Origin: JAIRNF01 sp031550925
GTDB lineage: Bacteria; Bacteroidota; Bacteroidia; Bacteroidales; UBA932
Assembly: GCA_031550925.1 (NCBI GenBank)
Contig: JAVBOE010000108.1
Span: 1 to 9,955 of the forward strand
Length of the DNA stretch: 9,955 bases
Reading direction: 5' to 3'
The notes beneath the pieces are model-generated. The model saw nothing but the letters and a program-made list of their open reading frames with translations. It did no database searches and was not told the origin of the DNA. Of this stretch, positions 6,652 through 9,955 are shown one piece after another; position 1 is the first letter of the stretch, and every line of letters starts with the position of its first letter. The position numbers and the translations under genes were made by a program.

Positions 6652-7665
6652 TTATTTCTGAACTTCTACTTCCGTCTTATCTCGCAAAGTTGTACGCCCT
6701 GCTACAACAACTTCTTCACCTTTATCTACTCCCGAGATAACCTCAAACTCAGCTTCCATACGGCGTCCAAGCACTACCACTCTACGATAAGCCACGCCAT
6801 CTTCTACAATAAATACATATCGTTCATTCGAACCTTCCTGCTTTTGAATTGATAGGTCGGGAAGAACGGCACGCTCAATCTGGTCGAACTTAACCTCTAC
6901 GCGGGCAAACATTCCGGGACGAACAGCCATGTCGGCATTCGGGAGCTTAACTTCCACATCAAATGTGCGTGTTTTGTCATCAACCGTAGGATGTACTAAA
7001 TATACTGTTCCCTCAAATACGCGGTCGGGGTAGGTATCAAGCTTAACGTTAACTTTCATGCCCTCCTTCACTTTCGGGAAGAATATCTCTTGTATGCTGA
7101 TCATAATCTTTACAGGCTGCATCTGCATAATGGTTACCACAGGCTGCACGCCAAACATATCGCCATCGTCGTAGTTACGAGCAGAAACTATACCGTTAAT
7201 AGGGCTGGTAAGCTTAATATTATCCGATAAATTTTTTACCGATGTAGTAGCTATATCAACCTGTGCCTTAAGGTTTTCATACTCCTGCTGAGAGATAGCT
7301 CCTGCCTTCAGCAAGTTCTCAAGACGTTTTAAATCTTGCCTTAACACATCAAGCTGAACCTGTGCTGTTTTTTGCTGCGTATTATCCATCGTTGCCAACA
7401 CCTGTCCGACTGCAACTTTATCGCCAACTTCAACATTTATTTTTTCAATACGAAGTGGCATAGACGGACTGATATTGTTCAGCTTAAATGCATCCACAGT
7501 TCCGGTATATTCATAAACCTGATCAATAGGTTTTACTTCTATTTTCTGCACTTTTACCAGAGGCTTTTTTACCTCAACCTCTTCTGTAGTAGTTTTTCCC
7601 TTACATCCAACAACTATGGCCAGTGCTAACAGGATAGAATACTTTACGATTGATACTGTTTTCAT
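6652..7665 (-). CDS. RND efflux membrane-fusion (periplasmic adaptor) lipoprotein
   Basis: A 337-residue HlyD/AcrA-type adaptor that bridges the inner-membrane pump and the outer-membrane channel. The N-terminus is a lipoprotein signal (KYSILLALAIVVGC), with predicted lipidated Cys21 in a VVGC lipobox, so it should be anchored in a membrane with its body in the periplasm. Next come a split lipoyl domain (about 65-95 and 150-182), a short alpha-hairpin/coiled coil between them (about 97-148, with QQEYENLKAQVDIA), a beta-barrel domain (about 183-260, with GMKVNVKLD and VRPGMFARVEV) and a membrane-proximal domain (about 261-337). The short hairpin is typical of many Bacteroidota adaptors. It lies 47 bases after the TolC-like gene and 71 bases before the RND gene, and both spacers are AT-rich. 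No Shine-Dalgarno is evident before the ATG. Confidence 0.95.
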   Translation of the reverse strand: MKTVSIVKYSILLALAIVVGCKGKTTTEEVEVKKPLVKVQKIEVKPIDQVYEYTGTVDAFKLNNISPSMPLRIEKINVEVGDKVAVGQVLATMDNTQQKTAQVQLDVLRQDLKRLENLLKAGAISQQEYENLKAQVDIATTSVKNLSDNIKLTSPINGIVSARNYDDGDMFGVQPVVTIMQMQPVKIMISIQEIFFPKVKEGMKVNVKLDTYPDRVFEGTVYLVHPTVDDKTRTFDVEVKLPNADMAVRPGMFARVEVKFDQIERAVLPDLSIQKQEGSNERYVFIVEDGVAYRRVVVLGRRMEAEFEVISGVDKGEEVVVAGRTTLRDKTEVEVQK

Positions 7666-7712
7666 GTGTTTTATTTTATCTTTTTATTATTGTCTTGACT
7701 ATTTTGTTAAGG

Positions 7713-9059
7713 CTAGAAATCGTTACCCAGCAATTTGATATAATCTGATTTAGCCAGCAAATAGCTGTATATAGCCTGGCTATGGTTAAGCTTTGATTGA
7801 GTAAGCGCAACTTCAGCATCGTTCAGCTCCACCAAAGTACTCATACCACTATCATAGCGTGTTTTGGATATATCGTATGCTTTTTGCGCTTGACGTATGC
7901 TGTTTATGCTAGCCTCAATCAATTCTATAGCATTTTCCATAGTAATGATAGCATTGCGGACGTTCACATTCAAGCCCGTTTCCTGGTATTGTCGTTGTAG
8001 CTGCAGCTGAGTAATGCCGCTGCTTATCTGTTTCTCCTTATTTCTATTAACTAATCCACTAAAAATAGGAACATTAAGAGTTAGCCCAACCGTTGGTGTA
8101 TCAAACCAGGTATAGTGGAGAATATTAAACGAAGGATCTTGTGTATTAAACATATAAGAGAACGATGCTCCTAGGTATGGCATGCGAGCTGTTTTTTGCA
8201 GCTGCAGCTGCTTTTGTAACGCTTGCTCTTGAAAGGTCAGCATTTTCAAATCGCTATTGTTAGCCAACGAGTAGTTCAACACATCTTGGTTGTGGCTCTT
8301 ATAGTCGTTTTCATAATCGTTAATCTGACCTTCCACCTTCAGCGGTACATCAACCGGAATACCCATAAGCATTTTCAGCTGTAAATAGGCTAGCTGTAAG
8401 CTGTTTTTTGCCTGCAAAAATGATGGACGGATGTTGCTTACCTGCACTTCGGCACGCAGCATATCAAACTCAGCAACCCTACCTTCCTCATATTTCAGCT
8501 TAATATTGTTGTAGCTTCCTTCGGCATTCTTTAGACTTGCATCTGTTACATTATATGCGCTATGCGCCATTAAGATACCGTAGTATGCCTTTTCAATCTC
8601 GTTTTTTAATGCAATTTTTGAACCTCGGGACGCTTCCAGCGCCGATTTAATGTTTATCTCGGCCAGCTGTATGTTTTTATAAATACCCATAGAAAATAGC
8701 GGAACATTAACCGAAAATCCTCCATTAATAGTATTTGATGCTGGTATAGTAAACAAGAGTCCATCCTCCTTTGATATAATGAACGTATTATCCATAAGGT
8801 TACGAGAGAAGCTACCGGTAAAAGCAACTGTAGGCGACAGGTTTCCGTATGCCTCCGATTTGGCATAGTTCATCCGCTTAATTTCTTGATCGGCAATTTT
8901 AATAGTAGGGTTTTCGCTCAATGCAATCTCCAATGCTTTATTGAGCGTAACATAAAGGGTATCGGCCTGTGTAGTAGCTGCATTTTGTGCTTTTAGGCTC
9001 AATCCACCTGTACAAAGCACAGCCAGTAGTACTGTAATTGTTTTTTGCATTCGTTTCAT
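7713..9059 (-). CDS. TolC-family outer-membrane efflux protein
   Basis: A 448-residue outer-membrane factor that forms the exit duct of the pump. A signal peptide is clear: KR-rich start, hydrophobic ITVLLAVLCTGGL, and a likely cleavage after SLKA (residue 24). The mature protein shows the internal duplication of the OEP family. The paired beta-barrel turn motifs are VNVPLFSMGIY (117-127) and LNVPIFSGLVNR (328-339). The paired helical motifs are YEEGRVAEFDMLRAEV (190-205) and YDSGMSTLVELNDAEV (402-417). It begins with the usual TLNKALEIALSENPTIK segment (38-54). It lies 37 bases after the tetR-like gene and 47 bases before the MFP gene, consistent with one transcript. A second in-frame ATG three codons later (residue M4) could also be the start; either leaves the signal peptide intact. 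Confidence 0.95.
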   Translation of the reverse strand: MKRMQKTITVLLAVLCTGGLSLKAQNAATTQADTLYVTLNKALEIALSENPTIKIADQEIKRMNYAKSEAYGNLSPTVAFTGSFSRNLMDNTFIISKEDGLLFTIPASNTINGGFSVNVPLFSMGIYKNIQLAEINIKSALEASRGSKIALKNEIEKAYYGILMAHSAYNVTDASLKNAEGSYNNIKLKYEEGRVAEFDMLRAEVQVSNIRPSFLQAKNSLQLAYLQLKMLMGIPVDVPLKVEGQINDYENDYKSHNQDVLNYSLANNSDLKMLTFQEQALQKQLQLQKTARMPYLGASFSYMFNTQDPSFNILHYTWFDTPTVGLTLNVPIFSGLVNRNKEKQISSGITQLQLQRQYQETGLNVNVRNAIITMENAIELIEASINSIRQAQKAYDISKTRYDSGMSTLVELNDAEVALTQSKLNHSQAIYSYLLAKSDYIKLLGNDF

Positions 9060-9096
9060 AAGAATTGCTATTCTCTATTTATGGTTATTTATATTT

Positions 9097-9714
9097 TTAG
9101 TTCTCTTCATTATACTTAACACCAAAAGCCTCGTCTATGCGCTCTATACCTTTGGGTGTTGCTATTCCCCTAAAAAAAGTTACAACCAGCTTTCTAAGCG
9201 ATTCGGGGGTGATAAGCTTTTCCAGATCTTCGCTTTTATCAACTATGTCAAAAAAATCTAGAATTATAAGGGCAACTATTTCAGTGCTATGCATGGGAAG
9301 AAACAAGCCTTCTTTAATGCCCTCAACAAGAAATAGGGTTAAATGTTCTATTCTTGTTTTTTTATGAGTCTCCACAATTTCCATATGAACTTTAGGGTGA
9401 TACTTCTTTACTTCATTAAAAAAGCGCCCTACATTGTTCGACATAGATGACATAGCGAAATCGACAAAATATCTAAGAATATCTATTAAGTCGGCATTCG
9501 ACTCTTCTGCGACTTTTAGCAGCTCGTCGTGAGTTTTTTTTTCAAAATTTTCTATACATAACGTTAGCAGCTCGTCCTTATCTGTAATATGCTCGTATAT
9601 TGTCCGTTTAGACATACCAAGATGCTCGGCTATGTCGTTCATCGTAACATTACGCACACCTTTCTGAAAAAATAAATCGCTGGCTTCTTGTATTATACGT
9701 TCTTTCTGTGTCAT
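9097..9714 (-). CDS. TetR/AcrR-family transcriptional regulator
   Basis: A 205-residue regulator of normal family length. The N-terminal DNA-binding domain covers about residues 1-48, with the helix-turn-helix at about 24-43 (TMNDIAEHLGMSKRTIYEHI) and the typical opening ERIIQEASDLFFQKGV. The remainder (about 50-205) is the variable, mostly helical ligand-binding and dimerisation region, from which the inducer cannot be deduced. It is the first gene of the tetR-OMF-MFP-RND cluster, with 37 bases to the next gene, so it probably represses its own operon and is released by a pump substrate. Promoter elements and inverted repeats lie immediately upstream of its ATG, which supports autoregulation. 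The start at 9714 fits the family's usual N-terminus. Confidence 0.94.
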   Translation of the reverse strand: MTQKERIIQEASDLFFQKGVRNVTMNDIAEHLGMSKRTIYEHITDKDELLTLCIENFEKKTHDELLKVAEESNADLIDILRYFVDFAMSSMSNNVGRFFNEVKKYHPKVHMEIVETHKKTRIEHLTLFLVEGIKEGLFLPMHSTEIVALIILDFFDIVDKSEDLEKLITPESLRKLVVTFFRGIATPKGIERIDEAFGVKYNEEN

Positions 9715-9736
9715 CGTTGTTAATTTTTTGACAACG
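9715..9736. promoter_or_regulatory. Candidate TetR operator (inverted repeat) at the transcription start
   Basis: Perfect 6-base arms CGTTGT (9715-9720) and ACAACG (9731-9736) flank a 10-base AT-rich centre, 22 bases in all. It fills the space between the predicted -7 element and the start codon, where a bound dimer would block initiation. Length and placement suit a TetR-family operator. Assignment to this regulator rests on position and symmetry only. Confidence 0.5.
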
Positions 9737-9767
9737 CAAAGGTATAATGAAAACTTTAAAAACCAAA
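9737..9767 (-). promoter_or_regulatory. Predicted Bacteroidota sigma-ABfr-type promoter of the tetR-efflux operon
   Basis: On the minus strand a -33 element TTTG (9767-9764) and a -7 element TACCTTTG (9744-9737, matching TAnnTTTG exactly) are separated by 19 bases, which fits the established Bacteroidota promoter consensus. The transcription start should fall a few bases downstream, near 9730, giving a leader of about 15-20 bases before the ATG at 9714. This would drive tetR and probably the whole efflux operon. Confidence 0.75.
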
Positions 9768-9777
9768 GAGGTTTTCA
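9748..9777. promoter_or_regulatory. Second inverted repeat overlapping the tetR promoter
   Basis: Arms TGAAAAC (9748-9754) and GTTTTCA (9771-9777) are perfect over 7 bases with 16 bases between them. Nested inside is AAAACC (9759-9764) with GGTTTT (9770-9775), spaced by 5 bases. The pair spans the -33 element and the promoter spacer, so it is an alternative or additional repressor or activator site. AT-rich composition makes chance symmetry possible. Confidence 0.3.
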
Positions 9778-9955
9778 CGTTTTTATTCCGTTTAATATAC
9801 AGATAATATTAGGGTAATATAAGAGATTTTAAACCTGAGGCTCAACTATCAGCTATTAATTGTTAAATACCATACACTTAGTCAGTAAAGAACATGTAAC
9901 CTTGTGAGAGACTGTTTAAATTTGGTTAGTAGAAGAGTTTAGAGCAAAAAGGAAA
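9778..9955. other. Intergenic right flank without a recognisable gene
   Basis: AT-rich sequence upstream of the tetR promoter. I see no open frame that looks real. It contains a 15-base palindrome (ATATTA-GGG-TAATAT, 9806-9820), a short TGAG-G-CTCA palindrome (9836-9844) and motif copy C. The neighbour to the right is outside the window. Confidence 0.6.
9907..9920 (+). repeat. Dispersed motif, copy C (14-base core)
   Basis: AGAGACTGTTTAAA on the plus strand is an exact inverted counterpart of 63-76 at the other end of the window. It is followed by TTTGG, so the overlapping TAAATTTG (9917-9924) also fits a -7 element that could point to a gene beyond the right edge; no -33 element was found for it. 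Confidence 0.35.

Noticed and set aside
6186..6740. 184-codon plus-strand frame across the RND start, spacer and MFP end
   Set aside because: It overlaps two well-supported minus-strand genes, has no domain signs, and its hydrophobic tail comes from reading the reverse of coding sequence.
9917..9924. TAAATTTG as a divergent promoter for a gene beyond the right edge
   Set aside because: It matches the -7 consensus, but no TTTG was found at the expected -33 distance and no downstream gene is visible in the window.

Overview
The window looks like a chromosomal segment of a Bacteroidota bacterium, most likely order Bacteroidales. The signs are promoter elements of the TAnnTTTG/TTTG type, genes that mostly lack a clear Shine-Dalgarno sequence, a short-form RecQ of the type common in Bacteroidota, a regulator-TolC-adaptor-RND gene order typical of the phylum, and AT-rich spacers carrying short palindromic repeats. 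Genus is not assigned.

Layout: positions 1-164 are an intergenic left flank with two small hairpins, one copy of a short dispersed motif and a probable recQ promoter. A RecQ-family helicase gene runs rightward (165-2075). Everything else is on the minus strand, converging on recQ with only 26 bases between the stops. In transcription order from the right these are: a TetR-family repressor (9714-9097), a TolC-type outer-membrane factor (9059-7713), a lipoprotein membrane-fusion protein (7665-6652), an RND/HAE1-type inner-membrane pump (6580-3446), a 97-residue PII-like protein (3220-2927) and a CX5R tyrosine-phosphatase-like protein (2854-2102). The right flank (9715-9955) holds a well-matched Bacteroidota promoter and two inverted repeats that could be the repressor's operators.

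How they fit together: TetR, OMF, MFP and RND (gaps of 37, 47 and 71 bases) form a complete tripartite efflux operon, probably autorepressed by its own first gene. The PII-like and phosphatase genes follow on the same strand. A 225-base spacer with a large palindromic repeat and a weak terminator-like hairpin separates them from the pump, so co-transcription is plausible but not certain. The most interesting hypothesis is that the small PII-like protein, which should be trimeric, senses a ligand and regulates the trimeric RND pump. The rest is fairly ordinary, apart from three classes of short intergenic repeat. No RNA genes, CRISPR arrays, insertion sequences or prophage genes were seen.
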